DNA of 64,000 nt from contig NZ_JANZXN010000006.1 in NCBI RefSeq assembly GCF_025629245.1, positions 62,001-126,000 of the forward strand. Direction: 5' to 3'. Positions 33,437-43,063 of the stretch are shown in pieces. The notes beneath the pieces were generated by a model, which worked only from the letters and a program-made list of their open reading frames with translations, did no database searches and was not told the DNA's origin. A program made the translations under genes and the position numbers. Position 1 is the first letter of the stretch. Each line of letters begins with the position of its first letter. This DNA is from Natronobiforma cellulositropha (GTDB lineage Archaea; Halobacteriota; Halobacteria; Halobacteriales; Natrialbaceae).

Positions 33437-34255
33437 AGAGAGAGTGTATCGAGGGAGGAAGCAAAATCGTTGTGGTCGGAGCGACGAGCCTCGAGCACCG
33501 TCGCGAGCGATTCGATATCGCATCATAGGGTATATTGAATGGGCGGGTGTGATCACGAGCAGTAGCCCACCAGACCGTGAACGGAGCAGAAACGGCCGAT
33601 TCGGGTCGAGATCGGTCGACCAGCACGCCGTCGACACCACTGACGCGGCCCGAGGGGGCGGCCACACCATCGAGGTGCTGCCCGGGACGGCTCGAGTCAG
33701 CCGACGGCCGCCAGCGCACAGCGAGGGTCCTCGAGAGCCATCGCTAGTTCGTTGGCAAACCTGAACGAATGCGTGGTCTCGATGCGGTTGCCTGGGTTCA
33801 TCACCGGCCGATGCGCGACGGACTATCCAACGCCGACACCGTCGGGTAGCCGGTGTTCGGCCGACCGGGATCAGACGCTGGGTCGGCCGTGGCCAGGCGA
33901 CCGGCGGCCCGGAGGATGCGTGGACGGCCAGCGCGCGAAAGAGCCGCAGCCAAGACGGACGGCCGGTCGAAACCGTCAGCCTCGCCTCTCACGCAGACGG
34001 ACGGCCGCAGGCCACGCGCTCGAGCGCACCCGCGAGCGGCGAGACCAGTGGACAGACGGCGCCACAGCAGCGAGAGATCGCCCCGACAATCCGAACGCAG
34101 GCGATGTGAGCGTGCTCGAGGGACGCGTGTACAGACTGTGGACGGCCAGACAGCCGTCGATAAACCACATACGAGGATACGAAATCGGTTCTGGCGCGCA
34201 CCGAGACCGGCTGTCGGGGGACCGTTTTAAGCCCACACAGCCGAAATCGCGGGGT
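33437..34255. other. Long intergenic region before the Orc1-like gene, no gene seen
   Basis: This 819-base stretch has open frames on both strands, but none with halophilic bias or recognisable motifs. It contains a near-duplicated GACGGACGGCCG (around 33955 and 34001), a weak TATA-like AGGGTATATTGAATG near 33527, and a TATA-like GTTTTAAG at 34234-34241, about 20 bases before the GTG of the Orc1-like gene. I see no repeated origin-recognition boxes of the haloarchaeal type, so I do not call an origin. Confidence 0.55.
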
Positions 34256-35269
34256 GTGATCGTCGACAGCCGCGTCCTCCGTGAGGACTTCGTCCCGAGC
34301 GAGGTGCGCCACCGCCACGACGAGGTGAGCCACCTCTCGGAGACGCTCGAGCCGCTGCTCTGTGACGAGCCGCCGGAGACGGCGTTCCTCTTCGGTCCGA
34401 CCGGCGTCGGCAAGACCTGCATCGCCCGCTACACGCTCGCAGCGCTCCGCGAACAGCGCCCGGACGTCCGCGTCGCCTACGTCAACTGCTGGCAGGAGTA
34501 CACCCGCTACCGCGTGCTCTACCGGGTGCTCGAGGCGCTCGAGCGGGCGTTCGACGTCCACGGCTCGACGCCGACGGCCGACCTGTTCGACCGGCTGGCA
34601 CGGGCGGACGAGCGCCCCATCGTGGTCGTCTTAGACGAGGCCGACCAGCTAGAGGAGACCGAGGTGCTCTACGACTTCCACCGGCTACGCCACGTCTCGC
34701 CGGTGTTGATCGCCAACCGCGAGGAGGAGCTGTTCGCTCACTTCGACGACCGCGTCCGCTCGCGCCTGCGCGCCGGGACGCGCGTCTACCTGGAGCGCTA
34801 TCGCGCCGACGAACTGGTCGCGATTCTCGAGGAACGGGTGCGACAGGGGCTCGAGCCCGGCGTCGTCGACGAACCGCAGCTTCGCGCGGTCGCCGACGCG
34901 GCGGCGGGTGACGCCCGCGTCGCCATCGGCACGCTCCGGACGGCCGCACGGCTGTCGAGCCAGCGCGGGCGCGAGCGAATCACCGACGAGGTACTCGAGA
35001 CCGCGATTCCCGACACGCGGGCGGCGATCCGTCGAGAAACCATCGAGGGGTTGATCGAACACCAGCGCGTCCTCTACGAGCTGATCACCGACGCGGGCGA
35101 AATCGCCCCACGAGACCTCTACGACGCCTACGAGACGCGGGTCGACGAGCCGAAGACGACGCGGACGCTGCGGAACTACCTGACGAAGATGGTCCACTAC
35201 GACCTGATCGAAGCGCGCGGGCGAAAACGCGGGCGTACCTACCGCGTCCTCGAGGACGACGCGGTGTGA
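34256..35269 (+). CDS. Orc1/Cdc6-family AAA+ ATPase
   Basis: This 337-residue AAA+ protein has the origin-recognition architecture in compact form. The N-terminus contains DFVPSEVRHRHDEVSHL, the Orc1-type entry. Walker A is GPTGVGKT at residues 47-54, Walker B is VVVLDEADQ, and sensor motifs follow (HVSPVLIANREEELF). A C-terminal winged helix (residues about 265-335) ends with YDLIEARGRKRGRTYRVLE. It is shorter than the main replication initiators (about 400 residues), so it is a minor Orc paralog or a cassette-linked ATPase. The GTG start is chosen because VIVDSRVLREDFV is the family start. The RecA-like/PolB operon follows after 148 bases. Confidence 0.87.
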   Translation: MIVDSRVLREDFVPSEVRHRHDEVSHLSETLEPLLCDEPPETAFLFGPTGVGKTCIARYTLAALREQRPDVRVAYVNCWQEYTRYRVLYRVLEALERAFDVHGSTPTADLFDRLARADERPIVVVLDEADQLEETEVLYDFHRLRHVSPVLIANREEELFAHFDDRVRSRLRAGTRVYLERYRADELVAILEERVRQGLEPGVVDEPQLRAVADAAAGDARVAIGTLRTAARLSSQRGRERITDEVLETAIPDTRAAIRRETIEGLIEHQRVLYELITDAGEIAPRDLYDAYETRVDEPKTTRTLRNYLTKMVHYDLIEARGRKRGRTYRVLEDDAV

Positions 35270-35417
35270 GGCTACGGAGCACGTTTCGGAAACCGGGGGA
35301 AACGGCGGAGAGCGCCTCGAGAGCGGGTTTTCACCGGCGCTGGCGATGGTGGGTGGTTTCGGAACCGCCAGAAACGACCGCCCGACGGTTATGGGGTGCG
35401 TCGCCGACTCGCCGTGT

Positions 35418-36065
35418 ATGGACCCGACAGACGAACTCGAGACCGGTCTCACCCTGCTTCGAGTGCCGGCGGCCCGGTCGACGGTGCTCCACCGGCTGGT
35501 GTGTCACCACCTCGAGCGCCAGCGCGCACCGGCCTACTGGATCGACGCACGAAACACCGCCTCGACGCACGCGCTCTACGAGTGTGCCTCGACGCCTCGG
35601 ACGCTCGAGGGACTCGAGATCGCGCGGGCGTTCACCGCCTACCAGCACCACACGCTGGTTCGCGAGGTGGCTCGGCGTGCCGACGCGAACACGGGTCTCG
35701 TCGTCGCGCCGAACGTCGCAGATCCCTATGCAGAGGTCCCCGACTGGGAGCGAGCGGAACTGCTCGCCGCGACGCTCGTGACGCTCCGCGAACTCGGCCG
35801 TGCGCTCGCGTGTCCGGTGGTCGTCACCGGAACCGACGAGCAGGCCCTCGAGACGGTCGCCGAACACGCAACCACCGAGATTCGGAGTGTACAGACGCGC
35901 GAAGGGGTCAGACTCGAGGGTGAGCGCTACCGGACGGCCTGGTACGACCACGGCACCTACTGGCAGACGACGATTCCCTACTGGGTCGAGGTCTGTGGAT
36001 CGCTCGAGGAGGTGGTCGATCCGGTCGTCGTCGCGGCCGACTGGGGGCTGGTGGAGGTGGCCTGA
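35418..36065 (+). CDS. RecA/RadB-like protein lacking Walker A
   Basis: This 215-residue protein resembles the RecA core of RadB, but where the P-loop should be it reads LLRVPAARSTVLHRLVCHHL, without the Gly-Lys-Thr/Ser needed to bind ATP phosphates. The next strand is PAYWIDARNTASTHALYECA, like the YIDTE segment of RadB. A Walker B-like strand appears in CPVVVTGTDE. A C-terminal tail with YDHGTYWQTTIPYWVEVCG is unlike RadA. It is thus probably an inactive RecA-fold partner, comparable with the ImuA/SulA-like proteins of bacterial mutasomes. The ATG at 35418 begins MDPTDELETGL. Its stop shares one base with the next start (TGATG). Confidence 0.7.
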   Translation: MDPTDELETGLTLLRVPAARSTVLHRLVCHHLERQRAPAYWIDARNTASTHALYECASTPRTLEGLEIARAFTAYQHHTLVREVARRADANTGLVVAPNVADPYAEVPDWERAELLAATLVTLRELGRALACPVVVTGTDEQALETVAEHATTEIRSVQTREGVRLEGERYRTAWYDHGTYWQTTIPYWVEVCGSLEEVVDPVVVAADWGLVEVA

Positions 36066-36355
36066 TGGGGCGGACGACGCCGACCTACCGGGACGCACTG
36101 CGCGGGCTCGAGACCGAGTGGGAGCCGATGCGGCGGGCGCTCAGGCGGGAACACCAGGCGGACTTCGACCGGCTGTTCGCCCGCGCCCACGGCTTCGCCG
36201 ACGCAGCGGGCTACGCGAACCCGCCGGAGCCGGAGCGTGCGCTGCTGGTCTCGCTGTTGCTCGCCCACGAAGCGGAGCTTCGGGTCCTGCGCGAGCGACT
36301 CGAGGCGAGGGATGCTGACGAAGGGTCGGGAGATGTGGACGACGAGGTGGTCTGA
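36065..36355 (+). CDS. Small helical protein between RecA-like and PolB genes
   Basis: This 96-residue protein begins MGRTTPTYRDALRGLETEWE, continues with PMRRALRREHQADFDRLFAR, and has AHGFADAAGYANPPEPERAL in the middle. It is mostly alpha-helical, with mixed charge in the first half and an acidic tail. The start overlaps the RecA-like stop by one base, and its stop directly abuts the GTG of the polymerase gene. This tight packing implies a stoichiometric partner of the two larger proteins. I do not recognise a motif. Confidence 0.78.
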   Translation: MGRTTPTYRDALRGLETEWEPMRRALRREHQADFDRLFARAHGFADAAGYANPPEPERALLVSLLLAHEAELRVLRERLEARDADEGSGDVDDEVV

Positions 36356-38542
36356 GTGGCCTACGCGTTCGATTTCGAGGAGGATCTGGTGCGCGTCTGG
36401 AATCTGTCCGCCGACGGCGCGACCTACGAGGAGCGAACCGACTACCGGCCCTCGCTGTTCGTCGACGCGCCCGAGCGGCCACTCGAGCGCCTCAGCGCCC
36501 GACTCGAGCGAGATCCGAAGGTGAGCGAAACCGGCTTCGAGATCCGATACACCACATTACGCGATATGAAATGTGACGAGCCGACGCGCGTCCTGCGCGT
36601 CTCGTTCGAGCGTGTCTCGGAGGGACGGACGCTCACGAGGGAGATCCGCGGCGTGCACGCCCGCGAACTCGCGTGTGCGCCCGGAACGGTGCGTCTGTTC
36701 AACGTGGGCTTCGCACCGGGATTTCGCTACTGTCTGGACGAGGGGGTCGACCCGACGCCGTCGTCAGTCCGCGACCTCCGGGTGTTGCGGATCGGCATCG
36801 ACGAGCGCGCGCTCGCGGCCGGCGACGTCTCCGCGCTGGCCGTCGACGGCGAGGCGGTTCGTGGCGATCCGGCGGACGTCTGCTGGTCGCTCGGCCGGCG
36901 ACTCGAGCGGACGGACCCCGACGTGCTGTGTCTGAGCCACGGTGATCTCGTCCCGGCGCTCGAGACGGCGGCGGCGGAGGCGGGGATCGAGGAATTCCAC
37001 CTCGGGCGGCTTCCCGGCTGGCAGCGTCTGTCGAGGGCGAACACGTACACACACGAGGGGCGGGCGGGGTCCGCCCCGGCCAGGTACCACGTGCCGGGGC
37101 GGGCGGTCGTCGACGAGTCGAACAGCTTCCTCTGGCACCAGTCCGGACTCGAGGGAATCCGCTACCTGGTCGGACGGACCGGCAGGCCGCTCGAGGAGAC
37201 CGCGTGGGCGAGTATCGGGACGCTCCTGACCGCGCGCCAGATTCGGCTGGCGCGCCGCGAGGGTGTGCTCGCACCCCACCAGAAGTGGGAGCCAGAGCGG
37301 TTCAAGGACGTGGGGACGCTCCACGCGGCCGACCGCGGCGGCTTCACCTTCACGCCCGACGTCGGGTTTCACGAGGATGTCTTCGAGATCGACTTCGCCT
37401 CGCTCTACCCGCGCATCATCTGCCGGCACAACGTGAGTCCGGAGACGGTCGACTGTGCGTGCTGTGACGAGGGGGCAGGGGCGCGCGTGCCCGAACTCGA
37501 GTACCGACTCTGTGAGCGCGACGGCTTTCTCCCCGGCGTGTTACGCCCGTTGCTCGACGACCGGGCCGCGTGCAAGCGCGCGCTGGCGGGCGACCCCGAC
37601 GAGGCGGAGGCGGCGCGCCTCCGGGCGACCTCGGGGGCGATCAAGTGGGTGCTCGTCTCCTCGTTCGGCTACCAGGGCTACCGGAACGCCACCTTCGGCC
37701 GGATCGAGTGTCACGAGGCGATCAACGCCATCGCGCGCGACATCCTCCTCCGGACGAAGGCGCACCTCGAGCGGGCGGGCTGGCGGATCGTTCACGGGAT
37801 CGTCGACAGCCTGTGGGTGACGCCGGAGGCGTCAGCGCCGGAGCCGCTCGAGGGCGTCCTCGAGACGGTGAGCCACGACGTGGGGATCGAACTCGAGCAC
37901 GACGGGACCTACGAGTGGGTGTGTTTCCTCCCGCAGCGGACGCCGGGGCGACGCGCGGACGTGCCGAGAGGCGCGCTCACCCGGTACTTCGGGAAACGCG
38001 AGAGCGGCGAGTACAAACTGCGCGGTATCGAGGCACGCCAGCGCTCGACGCCCGCGTTCGTCGCCGAGTGTCAGCGCGAGTTCATCGACGTCCTCGACCG
38101 TGAGCGCGAGCCGGAAGCGGTCTGTGACCGTCTCCAGCGCCGTCTCGAGGACCTCAGACGGGGTGTGGTCGACCCGGCCGACCTCGTGGTCACGAAGCGG
38201 GTCTCGAAGCCGGCGTCGGCCTACCGCCAGCGGACGCAGGTCGTCGCCGCGCTGGGCCGTTACGAGTCGCACGGACTGACGCGGCGGCCGGGACAGTCCG
38301 TCTCGTACGTCGTCACCGACAACGGTGCGCGCCGGACGCGCGAGCGCGTTCGGCTGGCGTTCGAACTCGAGTCGGCGAACACCACCGGCGGCGGTTCCGG
38401 CGAGTACGACGTCGAGTGGTACAGCAAGGCACTGATCCGCGCGTGTGAGAGCGTCGTCTCGGCGCTGGGGTGGGACCGGGCGGCGATCAGGCGATACCTC
38501 GAGCGTCGGGAAACGGTCAGGCTCTCTTCATTTGTCGAATGA
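36356..38542 (+). CDS. PolB2-like family B DNA polymerase
   Basis: This 728-residue family B polymerase is shorter than the replicative PolB. The N-terminal half shows no clear DxE or DEDD exonuclease motifs, so proofreading is probably absent. The polymerase motifs are present: motif A DFASLYPRIICRHNVSPET with D346, motif B ATSGAIKWVLVSSFGYQG with K430, and motif C HGIVDSLWV with D484. In motif C the first Asp of the usual DTD is Ile482, but the second, the metal ligand, is kept. The thumb region continues to a His/Arg-rich tail. It fits the archaeal PolB2 group. The GTG start follows the preceding stop directly. Confidence 0.85.
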   Translation: MAYAFDFEEDLVRVWNLSADGATYEERTDYRPSLFVDAPERPLERLSARLERDPKVSETGFEIRYTTLRDMKCDEPTRVLRVSFERVSEGRTLTREIRGVHARELACAPGTVRLFNVGFAPGFRYCLDEGVDPTPSSVRDLRVLRIGIDERALAAGDVSALAVDGEAVRGDPADVCWSLGRRLERTDPDVLCLSHGDLVPALETAAAEAGIEEFHLGRLPGWQRLSRANTYTHEGRAGSAPARYHVPGRAVVDESNSFLWHQSGLEGIRYLVGRTGRPLEETAWASIGTLLTARQIRLARREGVLAPHQKWEPERFKDVGTLHAADRGGFTFTPDVGFHEDVFEIDFASLYPRIICRHNVSPETVDCACCDEGAGARVPELEYRLCERDGFLPGVLRPLLDDRAACKRALAGDPDEAEAARLRATSGAIKWVLVSSFGYQGYRNATFGRIECHEAINAIARDILLRTKAHLERAGWRIVHGIVDSLWVTPEASAPEPLEGVLETVSHDVGIELEHDGTYEWVCFLPQRTPGRRADVPRGALTRYFGKRESGEYKLRGIEARQRSTPAFVAECQREFIDVLDREREPEAVCDRLQRRLEDLRRGVVDPADLVVTKRVSKPASAYRQRTQVVAALGRYESHGLTRRPGQSVSYVVTDNGARRTRERVRLAFELESANTTGGGSGEYDVEWYSKALIRACESVVSALGWDRAAIRRYLERRETVRLSSFVE

Positions 38543-38651
38543 GAAGACGACCATTCGTAGCTGAAAGTCCCCCATAAGAGAGTGTTCAGGCGGTTTCGGA
38601 CGGTCGGGCGCCACATTTACACGTGACGGGCGACTCTACCACGACAGTTCA

Positions 38652-41600
38652 ATGGCAACCTCCGACCACGCAAGCGACGGCGAGTCCGGCCCGTTCTCGG
38701 CTCGCCAGGAGGCGCTCGCCGGGGTGAGCCGACGCGCGCTCGAGGACCAGGACGTCGACCGGGTGCTGTACGAGGCGGCGGCGACGGTCAACGACGAACT
38801 GGCGGCGGACTACTGCGGTGTCTTCGAGTGTGTGCCTGCAGTGACGGCGGACGACGACGGGGGCGAGAGAGCGCTGCTCCGTCAGGGTGACGGCTGGCAG
38901 CCGAGCGTCGTCGGTGAAGCGAGCGTTCCCGGTGGGAACGACTCGCGCGTCGGACGAGCGGCGCGGGCGGAGACGGCGGTCGTCGAGACCGAGTCGTCGA
39001 CCGACGGTGGGGACCTGTTCGAGGGCTGTGGCGTCGAGAGCGAACTCAGCGTCGCACTGTCGGTGAACGGCGAGCCGTGGGGCGTTCTCGGCGTCTACAC
39101 CACCGATACCTGGAGCGCTACCGACGCCGACGTCACCTTCGTCTCGAGTATCGCGAGCGTGCTCGAGGCGGCCCTCGAACGCGACGAACACGAGGGTGCG
39201 ACAGTCGAGCGCGAAGAGCGCGACCACTGGAAGACGACGCGGACGCTGCAGCGACTGTACGCGATCACGGCCGACACCGCGGCGTCGTTCGAGGAGAAAG
39301 TCGACCGCGTACTCGAACTCGGCCGGGAGTACTTCGGCGTGAGCATCGGCTTTCTGGCGGCGGTCGACGAAGGCGAGGGACGCTTCGAGGTCCGACGTGC
39401 CAGAAGCGAGAATCCGCAGATTCAGCCGGGTGTCGTCACCCCGCTCGAGGAGACCTACTGCCGAGAGACCCTCGAGTGTGGCGAGCAACTCGCGTTCCAC
39501 GTGGCCGACGACGCCATCGGCGAGGCTGCCTACGAGCGCTACGGGCTGGACACCTACCTGGGCGGGCCGGTGGTCGTCGATGGGGTGCTGTACGGGACGC
39601 TCTGTTTCTGCGACGAGTCACCCCGCGGGAAGGCGTTTTCGCCGAGTGAGCGGACTGTCGCCGAGTTGCTGACCCAGTGGATCGGCGACGAACTCGGCCG
39701 CCGCGAACGAGCGCAGGAACTCTCGCGCTACGAGACGATCGTCGAGACGGTCGAAGACGGCATCTACGTCCTCGACGAGGAGGGGCGCTTCGAGACGGTG
39801 AACCGGGCGTACGCCGACCTGGTCGGCTACGAGCGCGACGAGTTACTCGGCGCGCCGTGTGCGAACGCCGTCGGTGAAGACGTCGCTCGAGAGGCGGCGG
39901 CACGCATCGACGAGATCGTTGCCGGGGAGACGACCGTCGCGACGCTCGAAGCCGAGATCGGACCCGGAGGCGAGGTCGACGCCGAGAGCAAGTTCACCGC
40001 GCTCGAGGGCTCGGACGGCGAGTTCGCGGGGTCGGTCGGCGTCGTGCGCGACGTCACCGAACGCAACCGGATGAGCGAGGAGCTTCGAAAGAGCGACGCG
40101 CGCTTTCACCAGTTCGGCGCCCACACCGACGACGTGCTGTGGGTGTGCTCACCCGACGGCGACGAGATACACTACGTCAACGCGGCGTACGAGGAGATCT
40201 GGGGGCGCAGTTGCGCCTCGCTGTACGCCGAGCCACGGTCGTTCCTCGAGGCGGTCCACGAGGACGACCGCGCGCACATCACGGCGGCGTACGACGGATT
40301 AGACGACGGGTCGACCGACGGCTACGACGAGGAGTACCGGGTGGTGCGGCCGGACGGCTCGGTCCGGTGGGTGCGCGACCGGGCCTACCCCATCACCGAC
40401 GACGGTGGCGCGGTGTCCCGCCTCGTCGGCATCGCCGAGGACGTCACCGAGCGCAAACACCTGCACGGCGAACTCGAGGCGACGTTCGAGCGGATTACGG
40501 ACGCGTTCTACGCGCTCGACACCGACTGGACGTTCACCTACGCCAACGAGCGGGCGGCGTCGCTGATCGACCCCCGCGGGGAGGGCGTCGTCGGCGAGAA
40601 CCTCTGGGAGGCGTTTCCGGCGGCGGAGTCCTCACTGGGTGAGGAGTACCGCCGGGCGATGGAGACACAGGAGGCGGCCTCCTTCGAGATGTACTACCCC
40701 GAGCCGCTGTCGACCTGGTTCGAGGTGAACGTCTACCCTTCGGAAACCGGTCTCTCGGTCTACTTCAGGGACGTTACCGAGCGCAAGGAGATGGAACACG
40801 ACCTCCGCCAGAGCGAGGCGACCTTCCGGATGGTCAGCGAGCACCTCCACGAGGTCGTCTGGATGTCGGCGGCCGATCCGACGAACGTCCTCTACATCAA
40901 CCCCACCTACGAGGAGGTGTGGGGGCGTCGCTGTGCGTCACTGTACGACGACGGACTGGCGTTCCTCGAGGGCATCCACCCCGACGACCGCGAGCGGGTC
41001 CGGGAGGCGTACACGGCGCTTCCTGACGAGGAGTACGACCAGGAGTTTCGCGTCGTCAGGCCCGACGGGACGCTGCGCTGGGTCCACGCCCGGGCGGCAC
41101 CGGTCGAGAACGAAGACGGCGAGGTGTTCAGACTCGTCGGCATCGCGAAAGACGTCACCGAGCGTAAGGTGCGCGAGCAGAAGCTAGCGAAGTACGAGAC
41201 CATCGTCGAGACGACGACCGACGGCATCTACTCGGTCGACGCCGAGGGGCGGTTCACCATGGTCAACGAGGCGTACGCGCGGCTGACCGGCTACACTCGC
41301 GGGGCGTTACTCGGCGCACACGCGTCGCTGGTCGTCGACGACGAGGCTCGCGAACGGGCACGAACCATCGCCGACACCGGCGGGGACACCGTCGTCGAGA
41401 CGGAGATCGAAACCGCTGCAGGAGCGCAGGTTCCCGTCGAAGGGACCGTCTCTGCGGTTCCCGGGAGAGATCACGGCGAGTACCGACGGATCGGCATCGT
41501 CCGCGACGTCAGCGACCGCATGGCCCAGCAACGGGCGCTCGAGGAGAGCGAACGACGGTACCGGACGCTCGTCGAACACTTCCCAAATGGCGCAGTTGGA

Positions 41601-42602
41601 CTGTTCGACGACGAGTTGCGCTACACGGTCGTCGGTGGGAAACTGCTCGCGGAGCTCGAGATCGAACCGGCGGACGTGGTCGGGACGACGGCCGACGAGC
41701 ACTTCTCCGAGGACGTCGCAGCGGCGATCGAACCCGAGTTTCGCGCGGCACTGGCAGGAGAGTCGAACACCCTCGAGTTCGAGTTCCGAGAGCGCTACCT
41801 CCGGGTCCACACCCTGCCGGTCGAAGACGCGAGCGGCGAGGTCTTCGCCGGAATGCTCCTGGTACAGGACGTCACCGAGCGCGAGGAGAACGTACGGAAA
41901 CTCGAGGCGTCGAACGAGCGCTTAGAGCAGTTCGCCTACGCCGCCAGCCACGACCTCCAGGAGCCGTTGCGGATGGTCTCGAGTTACCTGACGTTGATCG
42001 ACCACCGCTACGGCGACCGGTTCGACGACGACGGCCGGGAGTTCCTCGCGTTCGCCGTCGACGGGGCCGACCGGATGCGCGAGATGATCGACGGACTACT
42101 TACCTACTCACGGATCGAGACACACGGCGACCCGTTCGACACGGTCGACCTCCACGAGGTGTTCGACGACGCGCTCGAGGACCTCCAGGTGAACGTCGCA
42201 GAGCGCGACGCGACGGTGACCGCCGACGTGCTGCCGACGGTCACGGGCGACGCTCGCCAGCTTCGTCAACTGTTTCAGAATCTGCTTCACAACGGAATTA
42301 AGTACGTCGAGAACGGATCACCACGAATACACGTCTCGGCAGAGGAGAGTGGACACGTGTGGGAACTGTCGGTCAGCGACAACGGCATCGGCATCGACGC
42401 GACCGACGCCGAACGCGTCTTCGACGTCTTCCACCGACTCCACAGCACCGAGGCGTACCCCGGGGCAGGGATCGGGCTCGCACTCTGTCAGCGAATCGTC
42501 GAGCGCCACGGCGGCGAGATCTGGGTCGACTCGACACCCGGAGACGGCTCGACGTTTCGGTTCACACTGCCGACTGCACACGACACGCCTCAGAACCAAT
42601 GA
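38652..42602 (+). CDS. Multi-PAS/GAF sensor histidine kinase
   Basis: This is a very large soluble kinase (1316 residues). Two GAF domains (about 20-170 and 195-355) are followed by about six PAS domains (about 365-1090) and a HisKA/HATPase_c module at the C-terminus. The phosphorylation site is in FAYAASHDLQEPLRMVSSYL, the N box is LLHNGIKYVENG, and VSDNGIGID and GAGIGLALCQRIV complete the ATP site. Two PAS repeats share NAAYEEIWGRSCASLY and NPTYEEVWGRRCASLY, showing an internal duplication. It overlaps the response regulator (ATGA), so the pair is co-translated. ATG at 38652 was chosen from the ribosome-side context and N-terminal GAF. Confidence 0.92.
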   Translation: MATSDHASDGESGPFSARQEALAGVSRRALEDQDVDRVLYEAAATVNDELAADYCGVFECVPAVTADDDGGERALLRQGDGWQPSVVGEASVPGGNDSRVGRAARAETAVVETESSTDGGDLFEGCGVESELSVALSVNGEPWGVLGVYTTDTWSATDADVTFVSSIASVLEAALERDEHEGATVEREERDHWKTTRTLQRLYAITADTAASFEEKVDRVLELGREYFGVSIGFLAAVDEGEGRFEVRRARSENPQIQPGVVTPLEETYCRETLECGEQLAFHVADDAIGEAAYERYGLDTYLGGPVVVDGVLYGTLCFCDESPRGKAFSPSERTVAELLTQWIGDELGRRERAQELSRYETIVETVEDGIYVLDEEGRFETVNRAYADLVGYERDELLGAPCANAVGEDVAREAAARIDEIVAGETTVATLEAEIGPGGEVDAESKFTALEGSDGEFAGSVGVVRDVTERNRMSEELRKSDARFHQFGAHTDDVLWVCSPDGDEIHYVNAAYEEIWGRSCASLYAEPRSFLEAVHEDDRAHITAAYDGLDDGSTDGYDEEYRVVRPDGSVRWVRDRAYPITDDGGAVSRLVGIAEDVTERKHLHGELEATFERITDAFYALDTDWTFTYANERAASLIDPRGEGVVGENLWEAFPAAESSLGEEYRRAMETQEAASFEMYYPEPLSTWFEVNVYPSETGLSVYFRDVTERKEMEHDLRQSEATFRMVSEHLHEVVWMSAADPTNVLYINPTYEEVWGRRCASLYDDGLAFLEGIHPDDRERVREAYTALPDEEYDQEFRVVRPDGTLRWVHARAAPVENEDGEVFRLVGIAKDVTERKVREQKLAKYETIVETTTDGIYSVDAEGRFTMVNEAYARLTGYTRGALLGAHASLVVDDEARERARTIADTGGDTVVETEIETAAGAQVPVEGTVSAVPGRDHGEYRRIGIVRDVSDRMAQQRALEESERRYRTLVEHFPNGAVGLFDDELRYTVVGGKLLAELEIEPADVVGTTADEHFSEDVAAAIEPEFRAALAGESNTLEFEFRERYLRVHTLPVEDASGEVFAGMLLVQDVTEREENVRKLEASNERLEQFAYAASHDLQEPLRMVSSYLTLIDHRYGDRFDDDGREFLAFAVDGADRMREMIDGLLTYSRIETHGDPFDTVDLHEVFDDALEDLQVNVAERDATVTADVLPTVTGDARQLRQLFQNLLHNGIKYVENGSPRIHVSAEESGHVWELSVSDNGIGIDATDAERVFDVFHRLHSTEAYPGAGIGLALCQRIVERHGGEIWVDSTPGDGSTFRFTLPTAHDTPQNQ

Positions 42603-43063
42603 CCACGACACGAACCCAGACGGCCCAACCGATCGACATCCTCCTCGTCGAGGACAACCCAGGCGACGTCCGCCTCACCGAGGAGGCGTTCAAAGAGGGA
42701 CGGATCGAGAACAACATCCACGTCGCCAGAGACGGCGTCGAGGCGCTCGCGTTCCTCCGAAAGGAGGGGACGTTCGACGACGCCCCTCGGCCCGACCTCG
42801 TCTTGCTCGACCTGAACTTACCGCGGATGAACGGCGACGAGGTGCTCGCGACGCTCAAGGCGGACGACGAACTCAAATCGATCCCGGTCGTCGTCCTGAC
42901 GAGTTCGAAAGCCGAAGAGGACATCGTCACCTCGTACAAACACCACGCGAACGCCTACCTCACGAAACCGATCGATCCGGCGGCGTTCATCGAGACCGTC
43001 CGCTCGTTCGAGGAGTTCTGGTTCTCGGTCGTCCGGCTTCCACCGGTGGAGGACGGACGATGA
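42599..43063 (+). CDS. Single-domain response regulator
   Basis: This 154-residue CheY-like receiver has DILLVEDNPGDVRLTEEAF (acidic pair), LVLLDLNLPRMNGDE (phospho-Asp), VLTSSKAEEDI (Thr/Ser) and AYLTKPIDP (Lys). It has no output domain, so it may relay phosphate from the multi-PAS kinase to another protein. Its start overlaps the kinase stop (ATGA) and its stop overlaps the next start (ATGA). Confidence 0.95.
   Translation: MTTTRTQTAQPIDILLVEDNPGDVRLTEEAFKEGRIENNIHVARDGVEALAFLRKEGTFDDAPRPDLVLLDLNLPRMNGDEVLATLKADDELKSIPVVVLTSSKAEEDIVTSYKHHANAYLTKPIDPAAFIETVRSFEEFWFSVVRLPPVEDGR

Noticed and set aside
33437-34255. Possible replication origin next to the Orc1-like gene
   Set aside because: No repeated origin-recognition boxes or AT-rich unwinding region could be recognised, and the Orc paralog is short.
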